A stretch of DNA of 64,000 nucleotides, taken from contig OX387184.1 of the NCBI GenBank assembly GCA_947561395.2, positions 22,593,687 to 22,657,686 on the forward strand, written 5' to 3'. A program made the translations under genes and the position numbers. Shown here one piece after another: positions 33,234-45,599 of the stretch. The DNA is from Buxus sempervirens (Eukaryota; Streptophyta; Magnoliopsida; Buxales; Buxaceae). The notes below the pieces were generated by a model. The model was not told where the DNA came from. It saw only the letters and a list, made by a program, of their open reading frames with translations, and did no database searches. Every line of letters starts with the position of its first letter. The first letter of the stretch is position 1.

Positions 33234-35110
33234 TATAAGCACCCAAATTTTGATCAAACCAAAATATGCTAAGATAAATGGGAAATAATAAAAAATTGGA
33301 AGAGCATGATTCGTCCGAGTAGGTGGCTGAGTCGCCTCAGCCGTCAACTCAAGCCAAAAGGGGAGAGAAAAAGGCAAATCTAAAAGGTTGCTTTGCAACC
33401 GCATATGGTGTGCGGTTGATTTTTTCGGCCACCACCCTCGCAAGCCAATCAGAGCAAGCGGCGCCGAAAAGTCAACTGCACATACAGTACGGTTGCATGG
33501 CGCGTCAGACTACGTATAACCAATTTGTCCCCTAATCATTGCTGAAAAGACAGGGCCAAAACCGCACATACCCTGCGATTTAGACCAAACCGCACGGTAT
33601 GTGCGGTTACTATTCATTTTCGACCAAACCGCACTGAGTATGCGGTTTTGTCCCAGTGTTCTATAAATAGAAAATCCGAATAGTAGGTAAGGGTTGGCTT
33701 CTCTTGGCTGGCCTTAACCCTTTTCTCTCCTTCCTAGGTCCTCCAAAATCCTTCCTCCAAGTCCCTCCTTGCTCCCTAAACCCCTCAAGCATAATCCTAA
33801 GCCCAATCTACCCTAACTTTCTCTCATCTTCTTCACTCCCACTCAAGAAGGAAAGGGAGGAGTTGCTGCTACTGCTGGAGGAGGGCTGTCCAGCCACTGT
33901 TCGTGTCTCAAAAAGGGGGTCCTCACACCCCACACAAGGGTTTTAGCCCAAGGTATTGTTTCCTATCAATGTTTGTTTCACATACATGAAAATGAGTTGC
34001 TTTCAAGCATGTTTTAGATCTCTTGTATTTCTTGTTTGAAAGTTATTTTTCAACATGACAACCATGCGTCTTTGTCTCATTTCCTTCATATGAGATACCT
34101 CCCATGGTAAAGGGAGTACGGATGGTGTCAAGGGAGGAGGAGACCCCCTTCTGCGCATGCTCTTTAATGGTCTTTGGGGTCACCCCTTAATACTGATTTG
34201 CTCCATTCAAATGGGGGAAGGTGTTCCCCCTTGTGTATTCATCTAATGTACCCCATTTAACCCTTCTTTTTTCCCTTCTTAGTTAGATCAATTTATATGT
34301 ATGCATATGAATGGTTTGAATGGAGCGTGAAGGGCCGAGACTTTCTCCATTCGTAGAACACCAATAAAGTGAGATGCTTCAACTCGAAATGAGCATTTGA
34401 GCAATTTTCAGAAGGTTCCGGAGACCCACAGAAGTTCATAAAGATCCCTGAGAGGTAAACGAACACAGCCCACCTGGTATTTTCGGCGTTTCAGGTTTTT
34501 TGGGCCAAAACCGCATACACAGAGCTGTTCGGGTTAAACTACACAGAGTGTGTGGTTACGCTTAAACCGCACACTAGACCCAGAGAAGCCTCAAAACCCG
34601 ATTTCTGTGACCCGACCGACCCGATCCTAATTTAATCAAATTGAACTGTTTGGGTTTTGGGCCAATCCAAACTCTCTTTTGAGACTTGGGCCCACCTGAG
34701 CCTAACAAGGCATTGTGGGCTTTCCAACGGGGTCCACGTCAGACCAACATCACCTGAATAAAAAGATAAAATCAAATAAACCAAAAATGGAACCCGCACC
34801 ACCTTGGTGGCCCCCACCTGGACCAATAAAATGTGCATGCTAGCATAGAAGTAGTGTGAATTTAGAATTGAGTTGACTCGCAAAACAGGAAACCCAAGGG
34901 ACCCGTCAAACCGACAGGGCGGACCGGGATGTCTACGGACTTCCCCAGACCGTAACCGAGCCCTTTCTCAGAATCTCAGGCCGCAGACTAAAATAGACAT
35001 CCTTAGGGCATCCAGGTGTCTGCCTGCACCCCATCAGGCAGTGGCGACTCCTAACCCCCATTCTCCCCTCGCTTTCGCGCACGCCCTCGCACGGGCACGA
35101 CGTGCGCACA
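33234..35110 (+). mobile_element. Solo LTR 'B5' (Tat-like) nested in the gag-only element
   Basis: It starts TATAAGCACCC and ends GACGTGCGCACA, with GTCAA on both sides (33229-33233 and 35111-35115). It is the shortest B copy (1.88 kb). A TATA box (CTATAAATAG, 33661-33670) is preceded by AACCGCAC...GTGCGGTT words (33558-33650); the same words recur at 34510-34580. Confidence 0.83.
33558..33650. repeat. AACCGCAC/GTGCGGTT palindromes upstream of TATA in LTR B5
   Basis: Three inverted pairs in 90 bases, including CCGCAC GGTAT GTGCGG and AAACCGCA CTGAGTA TGCGGTTT, end 10 bases before the TATA box. Matching words appear about 900 bases downstream (34510-34580). Confidence 0.8.
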
Positions 35111-35595
35111 GTCAACTCTTGCAGTTTCTAGAGATCAAATCCAGGGACTCTTCCCTCACCTCCAAAGTGGCGGTTAAAAAGTGATCTTTTTCCCTTACCT
35201 CCGAAGTGGCGGTTAAAAGCAAACCATTGTTAGGGACTCTCCCCTTGTCGTGACAACAAAAAAAAAAGATCATTTTTTAGAATCCTTTCAAATGGAAATC
35301 AACTTTTCAAGTTTCCGCATTTCAATCAAACATAAAAATCAAAAAAAGATCATGAATAATCTGCACTGACATGCATTATATCTCAATATAACATGAATTC
35401 TTTGTACTGACTTGGCTCCTGTTTCATTTCCCCAGGTTTGAAGATTGCGCCTCGTAGCCCGTACCTTTTGCGCTCCAGAAGAAGACTGCAAATGGACCCT
35501 ACTAAAGGATGAGCACCACCTCCACTTCCACCCCAGGAGCAAGAGAAACTGGAAGACCATCCAGTGATCGCTAGTCTTAACCAGCAAAGGCCAAC
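35111..35595 (+). other. Leader just upstream of gag
   Basis: Continuation of the leader after B5, with AAATCAACTTTTGCAGTTTCC words like those at 32400-32530. It ends in the gag reading frame region. Confidence 0.5.
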
Positions 35596-37103
35596 ATGAC
35601 GGCCATGATGGCAGCAATGATGCAACAGATAGACAGAATCCAAGCACCACAACAACAGCTGCCAGTACCTCCACAACAGCAGCCAATACCTCCGCTGCAA
35701 CCACCGGTGCCACAACCACAGCAACCAGTTCCTCAACCACTGCCAATCCCTCCAGAAGAGCTACCACAAGATCCTTTGCAGCAAAACCCGCATTTGCCCG
35801 AGCAGCCAATCCCACAACCTCCGCCAGCTCAGCCAGTACAGCAGCTGCAGATTCCAGTGCCCCCTGCTATCCCACAGCAACAAGTAATGCTACAAGGAAT
35901 GGGGCACGAAGAAGAATAGTGATACCGAGCACAGGAAGCAGTGGGTGTCACAGCCCAGATGCAAGCCGATTTACAGGCCCTAAAGGAACAAATGCAGAAT
36001 GTGGATCGAGGTCCTGTGCCAAAAGAAGCCTCACTAGACAGACTGGGATTTTTTTCTAATTTGCAACTCCCGCCAAAATTCAAATGTCCAGACTTGGTGA
36101 AATTTGACGGAAGTGGCTGTCCACTGTCACATCTACGAGCGTATTATGGAGATATGTGCCAGTATGCATATGATGAAAGGATCATGATTCAATTCTTCCA
36201 ACGCTCGTTGACGGGGTCGGCACAGAAGTGGTTTGCTAATCTTGATAGGAGCCGAATCAGGACTTGGGATGACCTGGCAAGCACCTTCCCCGAGCATTTA
36301 AAATTTAACACTGAGGTCTTGCCCACTCGGATGGAATTGCAGAAAATGTCCAAGAAAAGTACTGAATCCATCCGTGAGTACGCTAAGAGGTGGCAGGAAA
36401 TGACTGCGATGGTTCAACCGCCCATGTTGGAAAAAGAGATGGTGACACTGTTCATCTCGACACTGGGGCAACCATACTATACACTACTACTAGGGTAGTT
36501 TGCTGCGAGTTTCGCAGACCTTGTTGTAGTGGCAGACAGAATAAAGGATGGAGTGAAATCTGGTAGGGTGGCAGGTTTTGCAACAGGGCCGACAATGCAG
36601 AGAAGGAACCCTAATGGTGGAAGGGGCATGGACAGAAAGAAAGAAGACAAGACCATCAACTACGTCCAGCCGAACAGGCCTTTCCACTTCCCAACACCAG
36701 ACAGGAAAGAAAACCAAAACAGTGGCCAGGGAGCACAGTTCACAGGACGGCCGAGGTGGACAAAAGAAGAATTTCAAGCAAGGTTGAACAGGGTGTTCAC
36801 ACCCCTGCCTTATTCATTGTCAGAATTACTGTCAACCCTATTGAAGAATGGGTATTTACAGAGAAAGCAGCCGGTCCAACAACCATCCAACGTCGTTCCT
36901 ACAACCCCAATGACTACTACGACTACCACATGGGAGCTCCTAGACACCATACCAACCGTTGCTGGGAATTGAAGCACGAAGTGCAAGATCTGATTGATAA
37001 CAAGTGCCTCTCAGTCGATCCTCCAGTATCGACCCCTCCTACGGCCACTGCCGCGAATCCTCTCCCTAACCACAATCAGGCGTCTTCAAGTGGCACCAGC
37101 TGA
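35596..37103 (+). pseudogene. gag of Tat-like Ty3/Gypsy relative (broken)
   Basis: The first part is rich in proline and glutamine (35.63-35.9 kb). It is followed by a Retrotrans_gag core (about 36050-36500) with KFDGSGCPLSHLRAYYGDMC, LTGSAQKWFANLDRSRIRTW and REYAKRWQEMTAMVQPPMLE, the signature layout of Ogre/Tat gag. The C-terminal part has the HHTNRCWELKHEVQDLID block near 36950-37000 that follows in this lineage. Gag forms the virus-like particle of the element. About two breaks are evident. No protease or pol follows. Confidence 0.85.
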
Positions 37104-40054
37104 ACAAGTTGGTAAAATTGCAGGGCAAAGAGCAATCCCGAAATCCAAAATCTTCACCAGGCACAGTTCCACTCTGAATCCGCCATGACCAGGATAAGTT
37201 GAACTCTACTTTTTGCACCAAACATCCTTGGTAGGAGTGATCTTTTTGTTAATATTTTAAATGCTTTTTACTTTTGTTCAAGTTCTTGTAAAAAAACCCT
37301 TTTTAAAGAAAATACAAAAAACAAAAAAAGAAGAAGATAACTTTTGAAAAAATGGCAAGTGCTGGTCAGTGATGACATCGCTCTGAGACCACACCTTTTT
37401 GGCAACGACCATGATCATGGAAAAATGCTGAGTTGCTCAAAGGTGTCTTCAGCCGGGTGCAACATACTGCTCTCATGAGAACCTTGACTGAGCCAAAGGC
37501 AAGCTTTTCCTGTTCATTGCCTTGAATTTTCCCAGCCTACCCCACACCTAGGCAAAGGAACCCTTAAGAGAAAAGAAAGGAAAAGAAAAAAGAGAGAGAA
37601 AGTGTCTCAACCAGCTAAGGGTCAAGGCCAGCTTTAACATCATGTTTCTAAGAAAGGATGAGAGGCCATCCTTCATACATCCTGAATTTTAAGAATTACT
37701 AGTCAAAACACTTTGGGCTTGATCGTGTTATTCAAACACCCGTGTTGTGTCTAGCCACCCCACACTGGGGCAAAGCTAAAGAAAAAAAGAAAACGAAATG
37801 GATAAATAGATTCTTGAATTAATCTGCATGAACATTTCAACCAAGTGGTCACAACTTCTGCAAAAGGATGAAAGGCCATCCTTGCTTATTTCCCCAGTCT
37901 TCAAAGTCATGTCTCTAGTCAAACCATTTGAGCCTAACTTTCTTTCTTCTAACCCACTGAGTCATGAGCCCTAAATTTGGTGCTGGGTAAAGAAGAGAAG
38001 ACAAGAATGAACAAAAACAAAGAAAAGGAAAAGAAAGCAGAAAACGCACTGGGACTTGCTAAGCAAAGCAAAAAGCCAAGATGACCCCAGAAGAAAGGAA
38101 AGGAAAAGCAAAAAAAAAATGCCAGAGGGAAAAGCAAAGGTCACAAAAGGCCTCAAAAAGGAAAATGAAAGAAAGCAAAAAGGTATTGGCAAAGCCCAAG
38201 CAATCAAGAAAAGGGTAGAACATGACTCGACCTATTTACAAGGGAACTTTGAGCCAAATTCCATTTCTTTCATAAGCTAAAAACCTCAGCCTTTGTTTCG
38301 TCCCATTAAAGAGTCCTTTCTGATTGCAAAAAAGGTGACAATGGAATTCATGCAAATCAATGATGAAGGAATCTAAAAAGAAGAATGAGCCTTGGAAAAA
38401 CACAAAGTAAAACCTAAAAATGAAAAAATAAGAATTTGAGCCTTATATCCCTTCATTTCTCAGATTTAAAAACCAAGCCAATGTTTCGTCCTAATATCAA
38501 GCCTCTCTAATCTATGGGACATGATGCACAAGAGTCAGCTAAAGACCCTCAAGCTGGGATAGGCACTAACCCAAAGGAAAAGAAAAAGGGAAGAGCCCTT
38601 TAGTTGCAAAAACATGAAACCGCCCTGAAAATTGGGTCAAGGTGAGAGAAACCAAAGCTGGGGAAGGGAGAACATCCTTTGAATTGCCCCTCAACTCTCA
38701 AACCTCTGCAAAGCCTCTGTTGGCACGAGTCAAGAATCTCATGGGAATGCGTGTCGAGCATGCCATCCCAAAACACTTCGGGTTACCAAGGCAATTCACC
38801 ATGGTCGCTGGTCTTGCCTTTTCTTTGAAAACCACTTGTACAGATTTTTGAAAAAAAAACTTTTGAAAAAATATTTCATGTCGGTCATGTGCACTTGCAC
38901 ACATAATAAGTCGTAAGTGCCTGCAGTTTGAACTTCAGATATCTCACTGCTCTGTGAGAATTTTGTAGACACAAGCAAGGCGAAAAAACCAGAAGAAGTC
39001 AAGAAGCACCTCGAAGCCAAGAGCAGAAGAAAGGCAAAACAAAGAAAAGCTGGGGCAGTGATACACTTGTAGGGAAATGGCGAAGACTTCCTTTGTCCCC
39101 CAAACAGATCCTTTTCCCCAACAGAATTTTCAAGAAACCCAAAGCTACATGTCAAGACCATGCCAAGTCTAAAAAAAGAGGCTGGTTTTGTGAAAAAAGA
39201 GACAAATGCAAGAAGGTTTCCACAGATCCCCAGCAAAAGCCCCCATAAGTGTAATCAACTCATACCCGACGTGAAGGGACTGAGCTGTGCATGAAAGTGA
39301 AAGGGTAGGGACTCCCACCAATCCCCTGTGGAATTACCTCAAGCTGGGAGGGCCCTACCTCATTGAAAAAGGGAACTGGCAGAAGCACTCTTCCCCCTAA
39401 GAAAGCCATGCAAAAGAAAGAAAGGAAGAACATGGCAAAACATGAAGAAGAAGACAAAGTGAAGAAGTGCTGGGCATATTGGCCCCATTTGTAAATTTTT
39501 GATTTCCCACTTTTGTAAATAGAATAGGACATGTGTGTACACTCCCTTGAGGCACCAAGCGCGTTGAGAGCACCTGCTCGCTAAGAGCATCTCCTCCTTC
39601 CTTCCTACAATTCCCTAACCAAACTCTCAAAAAAAAACTATCCTCAAAAGTCCTAAGACTGAAAAAGGGTAAAAGAAATCAAAATAGAAATCACCTAAAA
39701 GCTTTAATGGAACAAACAAGAGAAAAGAGCATTGTTGAGTATCTTGCATCAACGTCGAAACAGGCTAGCGAGCTTAAGTCGAACCCCATCTCTTTTTAAT
39801 TTGAACTAAAAAACAAGGAGTTGCTCCAGAAACCCAAAAAATAAAGGGTGAGCAAGCTTCAGAATCTAATGGAAACCATTTCGTGTTTCCACTACTTCGG
39901 AGATAACGCTTTGCGTCTCCAACCCCCTTTTTATGAAAAAAATCAGAAAGGACTAAGCTCGTCCATCATGTCAACAGAAATGCATGGCGCAAAAACGAGG
40001 TTCTTATTTTTCTTTGCCGTTAATCCCAAGGTGACTCCGGCAAAGAGGGACTGC
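37104..40054 (+). other. Non-coding 3' internal region where pol would lie
   Basis: 2.9 kb rich in A and G, with recurring GGATGAAAGGCCATCCTT and TTTCGTCC words and long purine runs (37560-37600, 37980-38230). I see no RT, RNase H or integrase motif on either strand. The ATTTCGTGTTTCC word of the leader repeat recurs at 39870-39900. The end, GGCAAAGAGGGAC, is a plausible polypurine tract before the 3' LTR. Confidence 0.6.
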
Positions 40055-42364
40055 TGTAAGCACCTCATTTTTGCACCCCTATTAAAAGGCAGAAAGAAAG
40101 AAAGCAAAATCCTAAAAGAAAGGCCAAAACCCTGAAAGGGGCAAAAGTTGACTTTTGATCAAGTGATAATTGACCACCTTGCTCTATCCCAGTGAATAGA
40201 GAATCCCGACACGGTTCCAACACAACTGAATTTGCTAGAATCGGAGCCCGGATGGAGAAGATATGAGCAAAATAGTCCCAAGGGCAAAGTTAAAATATCT
40301 TAATTGAACTAATTAAGATAAATGGGAAATAATAAAAATTGGAGAAGTCTAATTTTTCCGAGTGGGCGGCTGAGTTGCCTCAGCAGTCAACTCAACCAAA
40401 AAAGGGGAGAGAAAAATGGGTCTCTTTGCATGATGTTTGAAGATGTAGTCTCTAGCTGGTTTTAAGCAACTTTTCCATGGGATCTCCATGCCTTCACTAT
40501 CCATTTCGTAGCCTGGAAGTAGTCCAAAGGTAAGAGAGGAAGCACATTTATTTTCAAGGGAGAGTGAGAAGTTTCTAATGTACATCTTTAAACTTTTGCT
40601 GCTGTAGTTTGTGTATGGTTGGCTTCATTATTGAGGGAGCATGTTCCCCACAGTTAACTCATCTAATGTACCCTTGAAATAACCCCCCATTACCCTTATT
40701 GATTTTTCTCTTTTCTCAACTTTTTTCGTAATTTTTTTGGGTGTTCCTTTGCTGGTTGTGTCCTCTTCCCTTTGTGTGCCATGGTGGATGCATGCTTGGA
40801 TGTGCAGATTTGGGTATTTGGTGTGTGGCAAGGCATGCATGAGTTGTGGTGAGGTTTCTTTCCTTTATGTTTCTAGGATGTATATCTCCCCTGTACCTCC
40901 CTTCACCATGGAATCTGGAGCTACTGTGGGCGACAGCAGCACCCCCCCCCCCCCCCCCCCTCTTTGTATTTTATTGTCTTAATTTACAGCATGCTCCCTT
41001 ACCCCCTCACTTGGTTGCTGTCCAGGTCGTTAACATGCTGTTGATTCATTCATCAGCGTGTCATCTCTTTTGTTGAATGTGCATTAACATGTTCCCTTCC
41101 CTCTCTTTGCTTACTGTGCTGAGGTCTTAGCATGCCCCCTCACCTCGTAATCCCCTGGGTGATGACCTACAAGAGCTGCTGCAGGAGACAGCAGCAATCT
41201 TGTTCTCCTTTCTTACCACTTTACACCCAATAGAGCCATGCATGACTTTCCCTACATCCTTTTTGGGTTATGTCCATCCTTTGGCATGCCTTTGCATAGG
41301 GTTAGTAACATGTTACTTTCTGTATCTATTTGTTTGTTGTTTTGATAGTGTTAGCATGATCCCTTACCCCATGCCCTTTGCTGTCCTAGCATGAGCAAAC
41401 CTCATAACACTTCTGCCCCATGCATAGTGTGTGTGAAAGCATGTGTGTGCGTGTCTCAGACTAAAGCAGGTGTTAAGCCTTGAATTGAGGGATTCTTGTT
41501 GACTTTTAAGCTTGCTGGTTTGTGTGGATTAAACGACAAAACAAGGACTACTTGGTCCCTATTTAGCTGCTGTAGGTGGCTCAATGGAGAGGAGGCAATC
41601 TCCCCTGCTCCCCCTCATTTCCTTGCTGCGAAATCCCAAGTGAAACCAAAGTGGGGAGATCCCCCATTCCCTGAACCACTGTGGGCCCACACAGGGGCCC
41701 ACATGACTACTGGAATACCCTGGAGAGAAGCCGAGCTAAATCCCGAGGCCATTTTGGCCTTTCTTGGTTTTTCGGGCCCAAACCGCATACTTAGAGCGGT
41801 TCAAGTGAAACCGCTCACAATCTGCGGCTGTGCCTTCGGTCAGTTCCTAGAAACCCTTAAAAATCCATTTTTGGGACCTAGTTGGACCCAATCCAACCCA
41901 TTTTGACTTGTCCCAACCCATTGGGCTTTTTTGGACTGTTCCAAGCCCATTTTGAAACTGTGGGCCCAACATGCCCATATCAGACCCACATCATCCGGAT
42001 AAGAAGATAAAAATCAAATAAAAGAAGGGAATCCACACCACTTTGGCATTCCCCACCTAAACTTGAAATAAGTGTGTATGCTAGCATAGAAGCAGGGTGA
42101 GTTTAAAACCAAATTGACTCAAACTAGGGAAACCAATGGGACCTGTCACTCGACGAGGCGGATCAGGGTGTCTACGGACTTCCCGAAACCGTAATCGAGC
42201 CCTTTCTCAAAATCTCAAGCCGCAGACCAAAGTAGGTATCCTTAGAGCATCCAGGTATCTGCCTGCACCCCATCGGGCAGTAGCGACTCCCTTTTCCCGT
42301 TTTACCGCCTTATGAGGCTCGCACGCGCTTTTTCATGCTCCCTCGCCGGCGTGACATGCGCACA
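40055..42364 (+). repeat. 3' LTR 'B4' of the gag-only element
   Basis: It starts TGTAAGCACCTC and ends GACATGCGCACA (2.31 kb). The 3' third matches B3 and B5, with AACCGC words (41783-41835) and CATCGGGCAGTAGCGACTCCC near the end. It includes a C run at 40941-40960. Bases on its two sides do not match each other, which fits an LTR of a longer element rather than a solo LTR. Confidence 0.75.
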
Positions 42365-42533
42365 ACCATCTCGAATGAAACCTCGAAACCCCGAAGCATC
42401 TTCTGGTTGAACGAAGCACTATCCAGTGAAATCTCAAAACCCATGGTTTTGCTTGTGTTTTTTGTGGAAGGAAAGGGCTGTAAAGGGTTTTGACGAAGCT
42501 CATCAGCCAAATGTTTGCATTGGTAGCTATTTT

Positions 42534-42605
42534 GGATGAATCTCCTCAAGGTATGAACCTATTGTGGCTAATCGTTTTTCTATTTATCACCGATTTTCCC
42601 TAATC
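42534..42605 (+). repeat. Left terminal inverted repeat of the MULE
   Basis: GAATCTCC...TATGAACC...CTAATCG...TTTTCCCTAATC pairs with the inverse of 58830-58900 (GAATCACT, TATGAACC, CTAATTG, TTTCCCCTAATC). About 49 of 70 positions agree by eye, ungapped. Similarity fades outward. Confidence 0.6.
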
Positions 42606-43496
42606 GGTTTTCCTCAAAACAATTCATTGGAATCGCCTGAAGCTCATCACTTTATTGATTGATTTGTTCGACTAGAAGCCGACTAATTGGACAATGAACA
42701 CATTGTTCATCCTATAAATCGAGTAGAAGTCAATTAATTGGTTAATGAACCTATTGTTCAATGTTATTTGGTGTGTTTTTCATAATGCTGTGTTTAGTAT
42801 AAAGATGTTTGTGGGTAGCATGTTGACTCTTAAGACTCTTAATGGGTAAGAGAGATGATGTCGAAGTTTTAAAAAAATTAAATACATTTGTTTAAAATGT
42901 ATGAGTTAGAAGGCATAACAAGGCTACTTTAGCTGACGAAACCCTAGAAATTTGAAATATTAAACTATATGTCATTGAAGAGTCTATAGCATAAGTCACT
43001 GAAAGTGAAATTTTAGAGAAATATAATTGTAGGGTTATTTAACCAATATCATGGCTAGGTAATTTAGGCTTTATCTAACAATGAAATGGTCAAGTTGATC
43101 ACTGTAAAATATGATTGTAATAGTTTCATTAATGGGTTAATGAACCTATTGTTCAATATTATTTGGCGTGTTTTTCATAATGCTGAAATTTTTATAAAAA
43201 GTTTCAGTGCTTTGAATGTTTTACTCAACCTGGCTATTTTATCTATTATTAATGCAATGTTGCTCTATTCCGAAAATTGAGGAAAAAAATTTTTGAAATT
43301 GGTGAATGAAGTGTAGGTAAGCCTCAAGGAAGACGGACATGTCCAACACACATGGCAAGTGAAGGAAATAATAGAAGCACGAATGGATTGCCTGTCAATC
43401 TATCTTGGGTGAGAGAAAGCACAAAGTAGTGTGGTGGTTAACTAGTATTCTATGTTCACACTTGAATCTAATTTTAACACTTGATTATTGATACAG
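42606..43496. other. Non-coding MULE sequence upstream of the ULP1 exons
   Basis: AT-rich and without a recognisable coding exon. GAACCTATTGTTCAATGTTATTTGG at 42747 recurs in nearly the same form at 43141, so the stretch holds an internal duplication about 400 bases apart. Confidence 0.5.
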
Positions 43497-45324
43497 ATAT
43501 TACAGGAGCAAATGGACCGGATGGCGGCTGCTGCTCAGGAGATGCAATGTCATTGCATGGAATTGAAGTTGTACCTCCAAAGACGTGGAGACACACCAAC
43601 CCATGGTGAATAGCCGGATTCAGCCCATGATTGGTGTCCATCCCATGAGTTGAGACGATCACCACCACCAGTTGAAGCCGTTGCTGATGAGGAAGGGTCA
43701 CCAGTGCAAGTTGCTCATAACATCGTGTCACCAGAACCGAAGGTTGTTTCTCCAAGTAAATTCAAGCGAATGATTAAGAAACCCAAAATTTTGTGTTCTC
43801 CGTTCGTTGTCCAACACAAATTCCCTCCGTTGAAGCCTGATGAAAAGCAGGTTGTCGAATATATATATGAATTGCGTGCAATGAAGTAAGTAATTCTTTA
43901 TATATATTGTTTCTTTCATAACATGAAGTTAATGTGTGGAGATGTTTATATTTGTGTGCTAGATCTACGGAAAACACAATTAGTTTTCCCTCGATGTATT
44001 GTTTCAATTGTGACATGAATTTGTCATTGTGTAGCTTGGTTGTTGTGGATTATATTGGAATGCATGTTACAGTGGAAGAGATACGTTGCTTGGCAGATGG
44101 ATGTTGGGTTGACAGCATGGTATGTTAGTTTTATCTCGTTGTATAGCTAGTTAATTCCACAATCATATTAACGGTTATATCTATTATGTGTCATGTAATA
44201 TAGGTAATAGCAGCATATGCTATCTGCCTTATCAACCGACAAGGTTTACATTCATCAGGAGTCACAAAGCATTATTGTTCTCCCGTTGTCACTGTAAGCA
44301 TATTTGACTCTTCTAGCTTGCATTAAATTTGTGTAATAAGTTATGCATGTTTGTAATTCTATTGTAAATCATAAGATATAATCATAAACATCAAAGAGGA
44401 GATTAAGATTGATACGATGTATAAGAAATACTTCTCTCTGAAAACAATTGGGTTTCTCCTCCGTGAATGTGAAATGGTAAATTAACTATGTTTTTTATGG
44501 AAATAAATTTGCATGTTGTCTTATAATGTTCTTCTCTCAGTAATTTTTGCAAGTTCTTCCAATCACATATTTAGATTGGGCTTCTCCTCCTAATTAATAG
44601 TTAATGTTTTATATAGATTTTTCTACTAGTATGCTAAAGGAACCATTGGTTCCTTGAAGTTCTAAATGTGAAAGGAAAAAGATTTGAATTTTTGGACTCG
44701 GATAGTAGTTCAAGACAAGGTTTGCAAGGGGAGGCGGTCAATAAACTTGTAGGTTTGCCTTTCCATTGTTAATTTGTAATTTAAATTTGCTAAGCATCCT
44801 TCTGTGTTGTCGTAGAAGTGTTCGCCTTAGATGATAGTGCAAGAGATTTTAATTTGGCAGGAAAACTTTTTTGAGGACTTATTTGAAACATTTGTCCACG
44901 GAAGACCGCTTGGGATTCCATCATGGGATAGGGAGTATGCATCAGTGCCTCATCAAAAGAACGGGTAAGATACTGTCTTTGTGGATGATTGGTGTTCTGC
45001 ATTGTTCTAATACGTTTATGTTTTGTTTACCCCAAACTTGTGATGTAGGTTTGATTGTGGTGTTTTTGTGTTGAAGTTTATGGAGTTTTGGGATGAGCAT
45101 GTGCTAAACCCTCAATTTGGACAGGCATGCTTTCTTTTTCCAGAACTTAATAACATCATATGCATTTATTATCTTATAGATGATTGTTTGATACTAAGTT
45201 AATGTCATTACTTGTTATGAAGCATGATAATATCCCATAATTTAGGAAAAAGGTGATGGCCAATTTGGTGTTGGATCCAACTAACAGGTTAAAGGATAAG
45301 GTGTTGCATCGTCGGATTGGTTGA
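43497..45324 (+). pseudogene. ULP1 (C48) cysteine protease, C-terminal half, multi-exon
   Basis: Exons separated by GT-AG introns: 43497-43885 (coiled-coil start QEQMDRMAAAAQEMQ, then KPDEKQVVEYIYELRA), 44033-44119 (MHVTVEEIRCLADGCW), 44205-44291 (VIAAYAICLINRQG), about 44390-44476, about 44640-44760 (HWFLEVLNVKGKRFEFLDSDS), about 44850-44960 (ENFFEDLFETFVHG), 45048-45123 (FDCGVFVLKFMEFWDEH) and 45246-45324 (ending LHRRIG, stop). The catalytic His (HWFL), Asp (LDSD) and Cys (DCGVF) are all present. ULP1 enzymes cut SUMO from proteins; MULE-borne copies have no known host task. An in-frame TAG near 43611 and missing upstream exons mark it as partial. Confidence 0.78.
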
Positions 45325-45347
45325 TGCTTGGAGAAGACACTTCCATG

Positions 45348-45520
45348 TTTGGGGTTGTATAGTATTTTGTATTCATAGGAACATGAACTACTTTACAATG
45401 TTTTGGTGTTTTCTTTTTTTGGAGTGATGTGATGTTTGGGGTTGTATAGTTTTTTTTATTCATAAGAATACCAACTACTTATAATGTTTTGGTGTTTTCA
45501 TTTTTGGGAGTGATGTGAAC
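45348..45520. repeat. Tandem 86-bp duplication after the ULP1 stop
   Basis: TTTGGGGTTGTATAG at 45348 and at 45434 begin two units sharing ATGTTTTGGTGTTTTC and GGGAGTGATGTGA. It lies in the probable 3' untranslated part of the ULP1 gene. Confidence 0.75.
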
Positions 45521-45599
45521 TTCATGTACTTAGAAAGTTTTGGTGTTTATATATGTCTTGTTGAAAGTGCCTTTACAGTTTAAAGCATGATGTAGCAAG

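Larger units (their letters stand above)
26999..42364 (+). mobile_element. Tat-like gag-only LTR element (TR-GAG type)
   Basis: Parts in order: a partial 5' B LTR (26999-30634, with solo LTR B2 inside), a Tat-type primer site, a repeat-rich leader, a nested solo LTR B5 (33234-35110), a gag gene (35596-37103), 2.9 kb without pol, and a 3' LTR (40055-42364). Protease, RT, RNase H and integrase are not detectable, which matches the TR-GAG class of plant non-autonomous Gypsy relatives. The copy is broken and its left end is joined to element C, so no outer target duplication can be read. Confidence 0.66.

Noticed and set aside
32110-33240. Reading frames of 70-130 codons on both strands
   Set aside because: They follow the ACCATTTCGTGTTTCCC tandem repeat and overlap in several frames, with no conserved domain.
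38642-39630. Possible host exons in 60-146-codon frames
   Set aside because: They lie inside the gag-only element on both strands, are low-complexity and lack recognisable domains.
33234-40054. B5 and B4 as the 5' and 3' LTRs of one element around gag
   Set aside because: B5 has its own GTCAA duplication on both sides and the leader continues across it, so B5 is a nested solo LTR.
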